DNA from: Nonomuraea solani
GTDB lineage: Bacteria; Actinomycetota; Actinomycetes; Streptosporangiales; Streptosporangiaceae
Assembly: GCF_900108335.1 (NCBI RefSeq)
Contig: NZ_FNVT01000003.1
Coordinates: 601,563 to 665,562, forward strand
Length of the DNA stretch: 64,000 nt
Direction of reading: 5' to 3'
Position numbers and translations under genes: made by a program. The notes beneath the pieces were generated by a model that saw only the letters and a program-made list of their open reading frames with translations, did no database searches and was not told the DNA's origin. Shown piece after piece: positions 53,644-62,011 of this stretch. Position 1 is the stretch's first letter; each line of letters opens with the position of its first letter.

Positions 53644-54837
53644 CTACCACTCGAGGACCAGCTGCGTGTGGCGCTTCTGGAAGACGCGGCCGGTCACCGG
53701 GACGGGCACGGCGGCGTGCTTGGGATAGAGGGCGAAAGCCGGCCCGGGGTGGTCACGCCAGTCGCGATCCCAGGTCTGAACGTGGGTGAGGAGCCGCTGA
53801 GCGAGCTTCTCACCACCCGGCCCGTGCGCGCGGACGCCGAACTCGTGGCACCGCAAGCCGATGTCGCGCATGGTGAGGTAGGCGAAGCTACCGGGCGTGA
53901 TGAGCGCCGGGGTGAACCAGCGCAGGGCGGGCTCGGCGAGGTCGTCGCCAGCGTCCGGGTCGCGCCAGATGATGCCGAAGGTGTCGTCCACGGTCGCGAG
54001 CCACAGGTGCATCGTGTCGAACGGAACGTCGTCGCCGATCTCCACGCTCGTCCAGCGCACGGTCCTGGGACTGGCCAGCGCCCGGTCGAGCGCGGCGGTG
54101 TCGAGATCAGGACCGCCGTCGATCGTCAGCGTCACGGCGCCACCGGCCAGCGACGCGAGCCGCGTCCGGTGGGCTCCCGCGCCCTGAACCGGTACGAACC
54201 CGCACACGGTCGGATCCAGCCCGACGAGCCGGTCACCGTCGGCGGAGAAGGTGATCGCCCGGGTGATCCCGGCGAACCGCAGCGGTACGACCATCCGGCC
54301 CTCGGGGGCGAGCAGGTGCCCCCATGGGCAGTCCCAGACGCCGACGGTGACCAGGATGGCGTCGAAGGGCGCGAACTCCTCGGCGGCGTGTTCGGCGTCG
54401 CCGAGGACGACCTTCACGTGCGGATAGCCGGTCTCGGCGAGGAAGCGGGCGGCGCGCTCGGTGACGAACGGGTCGATGTCCATGGAGATCACCGAGCCCT
54501 CGGGCCCGACGAGCTCGGCGATCAGCGCGGCGTTGTAGCCACCGGACCCGATCTCCCACACCCGCGCGCCGGGGCCGATCCGCGCGGCTTCCAGCATCTG
54601 GGCCTGCAGCCATGGGGCGCTGACGGAACTCATGGCCCAGCCGTCGGGGCTGCGCTTGGTGACGATGTGGTCCCGGTAGGAGTAGGCGGCGGCGAGCTCG
54701 GCTTCCGGCACGAACTTCTCGCGAGGCACCTTCGCGAACGCCTCGGCGACCTCGGGAGACCGGATCGAGCCGGTCTCCCGCAGCCGGTCCACCATGAGGG
54801 CGCGGAGCGCCGATGATGACGGTGTGCAAGCGGTCAC
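53644..54837 (-). CDS. PCMT-like (FxLD-system-type) methyltransferase
   Basis: A 397-aa SAM-dependent methyltransferase of the protein-L-isoaspartate methyltransferase type with an extra C-terminal domain, the length seen in the methyltransferases of FxLD lanthipeptide systems. The N-terminal block (FAKVPREKFVPEAELAAAYS) and SAM motif (ARVWEIGSGGYNAALIAELV) are clear. No FxLD precursor or lanthipeptide synthetase is visible within the window. GTG 54837 is the outermost start. It is convergent with htaA, 3 bases apart. Confidence 0.82.
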   Translation of the reverse strand: MTACTPSSSALRALMVDRLRETGSIRSPEVAEAFAKVPREKFVPEAELAAAYSYRDHIVTKRSPDGWAMSSVSAPWLQAQMLEAARIGPGARVWEIGSGGYNAALIAELVGPEGSVISMDIDPFVTERAARFLAETGYPHVKVVLGDAEHAAEEFAPFDAILVTVGVWDCPWGHLLAPEGRMVVPLRFAGITRAITFSADGDRLVGLDPTVCGFVPVQGAGAHRTRLASLAGGAVTLTIDGGPDLDTAALDRALASPRTVRWTSVEIGDDVPFDTMHLWLATVDDTFGIIWRDPDAGDDLAEPALRWFTPALITPGSFAYLTMRDIGLRCHEFGVRAHGPGGEKLAQRLLTHVQTWDRDWRDHPGPAFALYPKHAAVPVPVTGRVFQKRHTQLVLEW

Positions 54838-54859
54838 TCGCCCAATGTTAGCCCCGCGT

Positions 54860-55212
54860 TCAGATCACCCGGCCGCTACGACGGGCCAGCGCGAAGGAGA
54901 TGAGCACGAGCAGCGATGATCCGCCCCAATAGAGAAAGTCGCGCGTGCTGTGCCAGGTCACGTCCCCGCCACCGAACTGGAAGAGGGCGAGGCCGGTCCA
55001 CACGTAGATCGCGCTCGCCAGCGCCCAGCGGGCGTCCCTCGCCGCCACCGTGGCCCACACCGCCAGACAACGGTGGCTCCCCATCTGTCGCTCGTCGCGG
55101 CGGACGCCGGCGGGCAGCCGTGGTGCGGCGGGAACGCGAGCCGGCGGTCGTCGTTGCAGGCCAGGTACGTCCACATGTCGGCGGCCAGCGGCACCATCGC
55201 CACACCCCGCAC
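54860..55212 (-). pseudogene. Frameshifted small membrane protein
   Basis: One frame gives an extracellular-looking N-terminal part (MVPLAADMWTYLACNDDRRL), another the C-terminal half with two membrane helices (RWALASAIYVWTGLALFQFG, GSSLLVLISFALARRSGRVI). The join near 55070-55090 needs one frameshift, so the gene looks broken, or the sequence has an error there. It ends 22 bases before the methyltransferase start on the same strand. Confidence 0.45.
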
Positions 55213-55327
55213 AGGCGAAAACGACCAAGCATCCTCGTATGTCCCAGTGAGAACGTTGGTCCCATCTCATAACACTTTCTCAGCGACTGACCAAGAAGGG
55301 GTGTAATCGACGAAGGGAGCATGGCCG

Positions 55328-55888
55328 GTGCGTCTCAGACAGGCGGACATCGCCACGGACCCGGACGCCTTCGAGGCCTTCTACCGGCGCCATGTCGACG
55401 CGATCACCTCGTTCCTCGCCCGCCGGGTCGCCGACCCGAACACGGTCGCCGACCTGGTCGCGGAGGTGTTCGTGGCGGTGCTCGACTCCGCCCACACCTA
55501 CCGGCCCGGACGAGGCAGCGAGATCGCGTGGTTGTACGGCGTGGCGCGCAACACCCTCTCGGCCGAGCGGCGGCGGGTGTTCAAGGAGACGAGGCTGGCC
55601 GACCGGGTGGGCGGGCACAGGCCGCTCGACTCCGACGACGTCGCCGAGCTCGAAGCCCGGATCGACGCGGAGAGCCTGGCCCGGCGGGCCTTCCAGGCCA
55701 TGGCCGGACTCCCGGACGGTGATCGCGCGATGCTCGAACTGGTCGTCATCGACCAGCTCTCGATCGGCGAGGCGGCCACCGCTCTGGGCATCCGGCAGGG
55801 GGCCGCCAGGGCCAGGCTGCACCGCGCCCGCCGCACGCTCAGGGACGTGCCGGAGATGGCTCCCTTCGTCATGGAAGGAACACGATGA
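55328..55888 (+). CDS. ECF-type RNA polymerase sigma factor
   Basis: A 186-aa group 4 sigma factor. Region 2 (residues ~12-80: FEAFYRRHVDAITSFLARRV, NTVADLVAEVFVAVLD, YGVARNTLSAERRR) and region 4 (~120-175: LPDGDRAMLELVVIDQLSIG, EAATALGIRQGAARARLHRA) are complete. GTG 55328 has GGGAG upstream. It overlaps the next gene by ATGA, which encodes a membrane protein that may act as its anti-sigma or target. Confidence 0.92.
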   Translation: MRLRQADIATDPDAFEAFYRRHVDAITSFLARRVADPNTVADLVAEVFVAVLDSAHTYRPGRGSEIAWLYGVARNTLSAERRRVFKETRLADRVGGHRPLDSDDVAELEARIDAESLARRAFQAMAGLPDGDRAMLELVVIDQLSIGEAATALGIRQGAARARLHRARRTLRDVPEMAPFVMEGTR

Positions 55889-56565
55889 ATTTCAAGGAGC
55901 ACGTACTGATGGAACTCAAGGCCGAGATCGTGGCCAGGAACCAGGCTCGGCGCCGGCTCGTACGGCGGCGCCTGATCACGGGGGCGGCGGTGGCGGGGAT
56001 CGCGGCCTCCGCGGCCATCGCGGTGCCGTTCCTGATCGGGTCGGAGAGCCCGGCCTACGCGGTCACCAAGCACGACGACGGCACGATCACCTTGAAGATC
56101 AACGAGTTCAGGGACCCCGACAAGGTGGAGAAGGACCTGGCGGCGGCCGGTCTGACCGCCGACGTCTCGTACGTCAAGCCCGGCACCCGGTGCGCCACCG
56201 GGCGCGGGAAGAGCGAGGGCAGCCCGTCCTTCCCCAAGGAGGAGCTGCAGAGCAAGGATCCCGCCGTCCAGAAGAAGATCGAGGAGGCGATGGAGCAGTC
56301 GCAGAACGCCAAGGCGTTCAAGCTGGGCCGTGGCGAGGTACGGATCAGCCCGCAGTACATCAAGACGGGGCAGACGGCCGTCATGGAGTTCGTCGAGAAC
56401 AGCGACCAGAGCTCGGGCCCGGACAAGCCCCGAGTCCTGTGGGAGTTCGCGGGCTTCGTCATCACCGGCCCGGTCCAGCCCTGCAAGGTCGTCAAGGACC
56501 CGTCGTGGGACAAGCTGCCCGACCCCAAGACGAACCCCGAGGCGTACCCGCCGGCCGGGAGCTGA
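55885..56565 (+). CDS. Membrane-anchored protein coupled to ECF sigma factor
   Basis: A 226-aa protein with a short cytoplasmic N-terminus (~1-28, Arg-rich), one membrane helix (~30-52: ITGAAVAGIAASAAIAVPFL) and an extracytoplasmic domain (KHDDGTITLKINEFRDPDKV, EKDLAAAGLTADVSYVKPGT). Topology fits a sigma-coupled membrane protein, but the N-terminus lacks a zinc anti-sigma HxxxCxxC motif. Start overlaps the sigma stop (ATGA). Confidence 0.78.
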   Translation: MNFKEHVLMELKAEIVARNQARRRLVRRRLITGAAVAGIAASAAIAVPFLIGSESPAYAVTKHDDGTITLKINEFRDPDKVEKDLAAAGLTADVSYVKPGTRCATGRGKSEGSPSFPKEELQSKDPAVQKKIEEAMEQSQNAKAFKLGRGEVRISPQYIKTGQTAVMEFVENSDQSSGPDKPRVLWEFAGFVITGPVQPCKVVKDPSWDKLPDPKTNPEAYPPAGS

Positions 56566-56571
56566 CCAGAG

Positions 56572-56590
56572 GCTTCAGCCGGGCTGAAGC
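56572..56590. terminator. Hairpin between convergent genes
   Basis: GCTTCAGC-CGG-GCTGAAGC: perfect 8-bp stem, 3-base loop, seven bases after the stop of the sigma-coupled gene and before the end of the convergent membrane-protein gene. Confidence 0.75.
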
Positions 56591-56675
56591 GGGCGTCCGA
56601 GGCGACGGCCCGCGGGCCGGGATCCGCGGGCGCGGGTGGTCCCGGGGGCACCACCCGCGCACCGTCGCCGGGTCG

Positions 56676-57170
56676 CTACACCACCTGCTCGTACCGGCGG
56701 ACTCCGGAGAGCAGGCCGGTCGCCTGGAGCACGGCGGCCGCCACCAGCACGAGCAGCAGCCAGGGCAGCCACCCGGCGTAGTCGTGGGGGAAGCCGGTGT
56801 TGCCGCCGTCTCCGAGCATGAGCCGTCCGAGCTGGCCGAGCGTGCGGACCGCGACGACCGGATAGAGCAGCCACGCGGCGCCCGCCAGCAGCGCCGCGAT
56901 GGTCCTGGCCCGCCCCCGCAGCCCGGCCGACAGCAGGCCGAGGCACGTCACGGCGAGCGCCGCGAAGCCGGCGAGGAGACCTCGCGGCCCGCCCTCCGCC
57001 CGCACGCCCGCCATGTCCTCGGCCAGGCCGCCGTCCTGCCTGACCTCGTACGCGCCCGGGCCGGTCAGCACCTGGCCGACGGCGTCCCGCATGGCCAGGT
57101 AGTGACCGGCCACGAAGGCGGCCGCCGGCAGGAGCCCCAGCACCACCAGCACCTGCCCGCGCCGCGTCAT
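56676..57170 (-). CDS. Four-helix membrane protein, unknown
   Basis: A 164-aa integral membrane protein with four predicted helices (VLVVLGLLPAAAFVAGHYLA; LLAGFAALAVTCLGLLSAGL; IAALLAGAAWLLYPVVAVRT; WLPWLLLVLVAAAVLQATGL) and an extracytoplasmic loop after helix 1. It starts 4 bases after the DivIVA gene's stop, so it is the last gene of the globin-DivIVA operon. Family not recognised. Confidence 0.7.
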   Translation of the reverse strand: MTRRGQVLVVLGLLPAAAFVAGHYLAMRDAVGQVLTGPGAYEVRQDGGLAEDMAGVRAEGGPRGLLAGFAALAVTCLGLLSAGLRGRARTIAALLAGAAWLLYPVVAVRTLGQLGRLMLGDGGNTGFPHDYAGWLPWLLLVLVAAAVLQATGLLSGVRRYEQVV

Positions 57171-57174
57171 CCGG

Positions 57175-57822
57175 TCAGTCCTGGCTGAAGGAGGAGTAGG
57201 CGGCCTGCCGGCCCGTCTCCGGAAGGGTGCCCAGCTTGTTGACCTCGTTGGCCAGCCCTTCGAGGACCGCGCGCAACTGGACCTGGGTGACCTCCGCGAA
57301 GGTGCGCAGGTAGGCGATCCGGCGCTCCAGCTCCTCGGCCTCGGCCGACTGGGCACCGCCGCTCGAACGGTAGACGTGCACCGCCTGGCTGGCGGCGTCT
57401 TCCGCGCGCTGCTGCGCCTCCTGCAGGACCTGCTCGTACTGGCCGCGCGCCTGGGCCACCAGGCGGCGGGCGTAGTCTTCCGCCTCGGCGATCTGGGCGT
57501 CCGCCGTCTGCTGGGCGCGGGACAGGAGGTTGACCGCGTCGACGTTGAGCCTGGTGCCGCGCGCGGCGGGGTTGGCGACGTCGGTGCCGTGGTCCTTGTA
57601 CCAGTTCTTCAGCCGGTCGATCTCGGCGCGCAGATCGGCCTTCTCCGTGTCGCCGGCCGCCATGTCGTCGGCCATGCGGTACAGGAAGTTGCGTACCTCG
57701 TCCTCGCTGTAGCCGCGGTGACCGAGCTTGGTGCGTGAGAAGTCCTTGTTCCGTACGCGATCAGGCGTAAGTCGCTGGCGGTCGTTCGATGGGCGTTGTG
57801 CCCATGGCGTCTCTCCCGTCAT
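57175..57822 (-). CDS. DivIVA-domain coiled-coil protein
   Basis: A 215-aa protein with an N-terminal DivIVA-like domain (RLTPDRVRNKDFSRTKLGHR, GYSEDEVRNFLYRMADDMAA) and a long coiled coil (~60-200: AEAEDYARRLVAQARGQYEQ). DivIVA proteins mark curved membrane at poles and septa. It is too short and differently placed to be the main Wag31 homologue. ATGA overlap with the flavohemoprotein-like gene ties it to the globin operon, which is odd for a cell-shape protein. Confidence 0.88.
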   Translation of the reverse strand: MTGETPWAQRPSNDRQRLTPDRVRNKDFSRTKLGHRGYSEDEVRNFLYRMADDMAAGDTEKADLRAEIDRLKNWYKDHGTDVANPAARGTRLNVDAVNLLSRAQQTADAQIAEAEDYARRLVAQARGQYEQVLQEAQQRAEDAASQAVHVYRSSGGAQSAEAEELERRIAYLRTFAEVTQVQLRAVLEGLANEVNKLGTLPETGRQAAYSSFSQD

Positions 57823-58940
57823 TGCGCCCTACCTCCAGCACTGGTGAACTCGTCGAAGCGGATTAGCTCGGGCGGCACGCCGGCGTCCAGGAGCCGGGCG
57901 ACCGAGCTCTGGACCATCTCTTCTGAGCCGCATACGAATACATCCTGACCGCGCCAGCCCTTCAGCGCGACGTCCACCGCGTATCCGTGCTCACCGCTGT
58001 AGAAGGCGTCATTGGACACGACGGGCACCACGCTCAGCCACGGGTTCTCGGCGTCCAGCTTGGACAGCGCCTCCAGGTCGTACAGCTCCCTGGAGGTCCT
58101 GGCGCCCACGAAGAGCCGGACGTTGCTGCGCGGCCCCTCGTAGGCCACCTGCTCCACCAGCGCCTTGAGCGGCGCCAGGCCGGTGCCGCCGGCGACCAGG
58201 ACGAGCTCCCTGGGGCGGCTCGTGTCGAGGGTCAGCCGGTCGCCCACCGGGGCGCCCACCTTCAGGATGTCGCCGCGCTGCGCGCCGTGCACCAGGGCCG
58301 TGCTGACCGTGCCGCCGTCGACGACGCGTACGTGCAGGTCGATGGTGTTGTCACGGCGCGGCGCGTTGGCGAAGGAGAAGAAGCGCCACAGTTTCGGCCG
58401 CAGCGCGATCGAGACCGACGCGGACTGCCCGGCGCGGAAGGGGTAGGCGTAGTTGAGGCGGGCCCGGATCACGGCGATGCCGGGGGCGCGCACCTCGTGG
58501 AGGATGATCTCGCCCTCCCACCAGGGTGGCGACGTGGCCGACGACTCGTCGGCCGCCTCGGTCATCACCTTGGCGACCAGTCCGTACGCCTGCGACCAGT
58601 CATGCGCCAGGGCCGGCGTCCAGCGATCGCCGAGAAAATGCCCCAGGGTGGCGAGCAGCGCCTCCCCGACGGCGGGGTAGTGCTGCGCGACCACGGAGAA
58701 CTTGCGGTGGTCGCGGCCGAGTTGCTGGAGGAAGGGCACCAGGTCGTCCACCCGGTCGACATTGCTGACGACGTGCCCCAGCGCGTTGACCAGGCGGTCT
58801 CGCTGGGTGGCCATGGACACCGGGAACAGGGTGCGCGTCTCCGGGTACATCAGGAATAAGGCGGAGTAGAAGAACAGCGGCACCTGGTCGCCCGACTGTG
58901 CGACCAGGTGCCAGCTGTCCTTCAGAGCTTGCGTGTCCAC
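57819..58940 (-). CDS. Flavohemoprotein-like globin-reductase
   Basis: A 373-aa fusion of a globin domain (~1-130; proximal His in VVAQHYPAVGEALLATLG) and a ferredoxin-NADP reductase-like module (FAD motif RFFSFANAP ~190; NAD(P)-binding GGTGLAPLKALVEQ and VFVCGSEEMV). Flavohemoproteins detoxify nitric oxide by dioxygenation. It starts at GTG right after the TAA of the truncated hemoglobin gene and overlaps the DivIVA gene. Confidence 0.9.
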   Translation of the reverse strand: MDTQALKDSWHLVAQSGDQVPLFFYSALFLMYPETRTLFPVSMATQRDRLVNALGHVVSNVDRVDDLVPFLQQLGRDHRKFSVVAQHYPAVGEALLATLGHFLGDRWTPALAHDWSQAYGLVAKVMTEAADESSATSPPWWEGEIILHEVRAPGIAVIRARLNYAYPFRAGQSASVSIALRPKLWRFFSFANAPRRDNTIDLHVRVVDGGTVSTALVHGAQRGDILKVGAPVGDRLTLDTSRPRELVLVAGGTGLAPLKALVEQVAYEGPRSNVRLFVGARTSRELYDLEALSKLDAENPWLSVVPVVSNDAFYSGEHGYAVDVALKGWRGQDVFVCGSEEMVQSSVARLLDAGVPPELIRFDEFTSAGGRAQ

Positions 58941-59315
58941 TTAACCGGCTGCCTCTGCGGGCTGCTCCACGATGGCCCCGCGCACCGCGCCCAGGGTCGC
59001 GACGACGTGCTCGACGACGTCCTCGCCGGCGCCTAACTCCCGGAGCACTCCGATGAGATGGCCGCCGACCCTCTGGTAGTCCTCCCCCGTGACGCCCATA
59101 CCCCTGTGCGCGTCGGCCAGGTCGTGGCCTTCGTACACTTCCGGACCGCCGAGCACGGAGCAGAGCAGCATGACCATGTGCCGCTTGAGCCTCGCCATGT
59201 CGACGCCGTCGAAATAGGGCTTGAGATCGACGTCGTCCAGCACGACCACGTAGAACCGGTCGACCGCTTCGCGGACGGTGGGGGCCCCGCCGATTTTCTC
59301 ATAGTACGAAGCCAT
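58941..59315 (-). CDS. Group 1 truncated hemoglobin
   Basis: A 124-aa TrHbN-type globin (YYEKIGGAPTVREAVDRFYV; PYFDGVDMARLKRHMVML; proximal His in the LADAHRGMGV region). Such globins oxidise NO to nitrate and need a reductase; the flavohemoprotein encoded next could supply electrons. GGAGG lies upstream of ATG 59315. First gene of a four-gene operon. Confidence 0.92.
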   Translation of the reverse strand: MASYYEKIGGAPTVREAVDRFYVVVLDDVDLKPYFDGVDMARLKRHMVMLLCSVLGGPEVYEGHDLADAHRGMGVTGEDYQRVGGHLIGVLRELGAGEDVVEHVVATLGAVRGAIVEQPAEAAG

Positions 59316-59358
59316 GGGGACTGCAAAACCTCCTAGATCGGGACATATTTCATGCGTG

Positions 59359-59373
59359 TTTACGCAGAGTAAA
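59359..59373. promoter_or_regulatory. Dyad TTTAC-N5-GTAAA before the globin operon
   Basis: An AT-rich inverted repeat 44 bases upstream of the truncated hemoglobin start. It could bind an NO- or redox-responsive repressor; the regulator is not in the window. Confidence 0.4.
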
Positions 59374-59713
59374 TGTCTCGGTGGAACGATATAATGGCGT
59401 CATTCCTGCTGGACCGGTCTGTCCGAGCCCTCGGCCAGGGACGCCACACGGGCCGTCCACCTGCGCCGACATCTCCCGGGACTACACCGAAACCCTCCAC
59501 GGTCGAGGAACAAGCCGACCGGCGCGGAGCCAGGAGAAGCGGGCCGGCGGAGGTGAACCTGGGCCGGCCCTTAACGCTTCGCGTTTTCCGCGCTCGCGAA
59601 CATGTCTCAGGAACACTAAGGGCTGATCAAGTCGCTCGCAACCCAAACAGGACGACTATGTCGTGATTTCGGATGGCCATTCAGCCTTTAGTGGCTATTC
59701 CACGCGGAACAAC
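59374..59713. other. Intergenic, no gene seen
   Basis: About 340 bases between the globin operon promoter and the end of the ankyrin gene. Short frames only; composition is slightly less GC-rich than the genes. No repeat or RNA could be assigned. Confidence 0.4.
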
Positions 59714-61177
59714 CTATATCTCCTCGTTACCGGGCTGTCGCCCCGAACTTCGCAGGTAGGCGGCGGTGTGCCGTTTGCCGCCGTACTCGGCCCAGCCGAG
59801 CGGGGTCGCGCCGTGCCGGGTGTCCTTGATGGCGGGGTCGGCGCCGAGCTCGATCAGGGTCCTGGCGGTCTCGACGTCGTCGTTCCAGGCCGCCGCGTGC
59901 AGCGGGGTCGAGTGATGCAGGTGGTCGACGTCGAAGCCGAGGGCGGCGAGGAGGCGTACGGCGGCGGGCTTGCGTTGTTCGGCTGCTCTGTTGATCAGCT
60001 CGGGGGCGTCGGCGAGCGCCTGGGCCGCGCGTTCCCGGCCGAACGCGGCCACCGCGGCGGCGTCGCCGCGCATGCAGGCGGCCACGAACGCCTCCATCTC
60101 GTCCAGGGCCGCCGTGGCGCCCGCGGCGGCGAGCAGCTCCGCGACCTCGGTGTGCCCGTGCAGCAGGGCCAGCTCGTAGGGGGTGCGGCCGCCGTACGCC
60201 GGATGGTCACCGAGGCCGTTCACCTCCGCGCCGTGCGCGAGCAGGAGCCGCGTGCGCTTCGGGCCGCCGCGCAGCGCGGCGGTGGCGAGTTCCTCGCGCA
60301 GCAACTGCCGCGGGGGCTGTAGGGCCGGGCCCAGCCGGGCGCGCCACGACCCGCCGTCGCCACGGCCCAGGCCGAACTCCAGCAGCAGTTCGAGATGCGC
60401 GGTGTCGTCGGAGAAGGAGCCGCCGAGCCCCCGGTTGTAGAGGGTCTGGTCGTCGTTGGGGTCGGCCCCGGCCTCCAGCAGCAGCCTGGCCAGCGCCGGG
60501 CCCTCCGGGTGGGGCGGCTGGTCGCCCTCCCCGCCGCCGAACGCGCCGGTGAGCGCGGTGAACGGCGAGACCAGGCCGTCCCACAGGAAACCGGCGCCCG
60601 GGTCGGCGCCGTGGTCGAGGAGCAGCCGGGCCGCCGCCACATAGCCGCCCGGGGTCTGGAGGCGCGCGTACGTCAGGTACAGCAGCGGCTCCCAGCCGTA
60701 GGGCCCACCCTGCGCTCCGGCGCGGCCCGGATCCTCGGCCAGCGCGGCGGCCAGGGCGTCGGCCGAGCCGGTGGCCGCCATCGTGAAGACGTTCGCGGTG
60801 GCCAGGTGCGGGTGGCGGGCCAGGAGCAGGTCGGCCTCGCCGGTGCGGCCCGGGTGGTCGGAGCCGTAGGTGAGGCAGGCGAGCCGCAGGAACTCCTCCG
60901 CCGGCTCCTCGCTCGGCGCGACGCGGTGCGGGGAGCGGGTGTAGCGCTCGACGGTGCCCAGGTGGTCTTTCAGCTCCCGCCAGGTGGCGAAGCCGTACAT
61001 GCGGGCGGTGACGAGCTGGGCGTCGGCGAGCTTGGGCGTCTCCGGTGACCGGGGGTGGAACTCGGCGACGAGCGCGCGGGCCTCGGGTACTCCCGCCTTC
61101 GCGTACTGCAGCAGGGTCTTGGCCTGCTTGCGGAGTCGTTCGAGGCTGGGGTTGTCGGGCAGGCGATGGATGGGCAC
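59714..61177 (-). CDS. Ankyrin-repeat protein
   Basis: A 487-aa soluble protein with an N-terminal helical region (LERLRKQAKTLLQYAKAGVP, ARMYGFATWRELKDHL) seen in several bacterial ankyrin proteins, followed by degenerate to good ankyrin units (RTPYELALLHGHTEVAELLA; STPLHAAAWNDDVETARTLI; GATPLGWAEYGGKRHTAAYL). GTG 61177 has GGAGG 5 bases upstream; the frame is open further but without a ribosome site. Probably a protein-binding scaffold; partner unknown. Confidence 0.88.
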   Translation of the reverse strand: MPIHRLPDNPSLERLRKQAKTLLQYAKAGVPEARALVAEFHPRSPETPKLADAQLVTARMYGFATWRELKDHLGTVERYTRSPHRVAPSEEPAEEFLRLACLTYGSDHPGRTGEADLLLARHPHLATANVFTMAATGSADALAAALAEDPGRAGAQGGPYGWEPLLYLTYARLQTPGGYVAAARLLLDHGADPGAGFLWDGLVSPFTALTGAFGGGEGDQPPHPEGPALARLLLEAGADPNDDQTLYNRGLGGSFSDDTAHLELLLEFGLGRGDGGSWRARLGPALQPPRQLLREELATAALRGGPKRTRLLLAHGAEVNGLGDHPAYGGRTPYELALLHGHTEVAELLAAAGATAALDEMEAFVAACMRGDAAAVAAFGRERAAQALADAPELINRAAEQRKPAAVRLLAALGFDVDHLHHSTPLHAAAWNDDVETARTLIELGADPAIKDTRHGATPLGWAEYGGKRHTAAYLRSSGRQPGNEEI

Positions 61178-61314
61178 GAGGGCCTCCTTTCCGTGTGGCC
61201 TGGCGTCCGCATGGTCAGGCTGGAAAAGAGGTCGGGCCTGGATCGCACGATGAAGATCAGGTGGGCTTGGCCCTTTCCGCGGACTGGTGGCGCCCTGAGC
61301 GCTCACCGTCCACT

Positions 61315-61983
61315 CTACGCTCGCCGTTCGCCCGGGGCGATCAGTCCGGTCTCGTACGCGAGGACGACGGCCTGCACGCGGTCGCGGAGGCCGAGCTTGG
61401 ACAGGATGCGGGCGACGTGGGTCTTCACCGTCGTCGCGCTGAGGCTCAGCCGGTCGGCGAGTTCGGCGTTGCTCAGGCCGGTGGCGAGCAGCCGCAGCAC
61501 CTCCAGCTCGCGCGGCGTCAGCTCGGACAGGTCGCGGTGGAGGGTGGCCCTGGCCTCGTCGCGGTGGGCGAACCGTTCGACCAGGCGGCGGGTGATCGTG
61601 GGCGCGAGCAGGGCGTCGCCGGAGCGGACCAGGCGTACCGCGGCCACCAGTTGTTCGGGGGTGACGTCCTTGAGCAGGAAGCCGCTGGCGCCCGCCGTGA
61701 GCGCGGCGTAGACGTAGCGGTCGAGGTCGTAGGTGGTCAGGATGAGGACGCGGGTCTCGTTCGCCTCGCGGGCCACGATTCGGCGGGTGGCCTCGATGCC
61801 GTCCATCTGGGGCATGCGGATGTCCATGAGCACGACGTCCGGCCTGGTACGCCGGACCGCGGCGACCGCCTCGGCCCCGTCGGCCGCCTCGGCCACCACG
61901 TCGATGCCGTCGGCGGTGAGGATCATGCGGAAACCGGTGCGGACCAGCGCCTGGTCGTCGGCGATGACGGCGCGCAGGCTCAT
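61315..61983 (-). CDS. NarL-family response regulator
   Basis: A 222-aa regulator: receiver with Asp54 (VVLMDIRMPQMDG), and a LuxR helix-turn-helix (LTPRELEVLRLLATGLSNAE, SATTVKTHVARILSKLGLRD). It starts 28 bases after the stop of the kinase gene on the same strand, so the two form a two-component pair. Confidence 0.94.
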   Translation of the reverse strand: MSLRAVIADDQALVRTGFRMILTADGIDVVAEAADGAEAVAAVRRTRPDVVLMDIRMPQMDGIEATRRIVAREANETRVLILTTYDLDRYVYAALTAGASGFLLKDVTPEQLVAAVRLVRSGDALLAPTITRRLVERFAHRDEARATLHRDLSELTPRELEVLRLLATGLSNAELADRLSLSATTVKTHVARILSKLGLRDRVQAVVLAYETGLIAPGERRA

Positions 61984-62011
61984 ACGGCCCTCCAGATCGC
62001 GGCGCGCGGGC

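Noticed and set aside
55245..55290. Possible operator upstream of the sigma factor
   Set aside because: The matching blocks are direct rather than inverted and imperfect; not distinguishable from chance.
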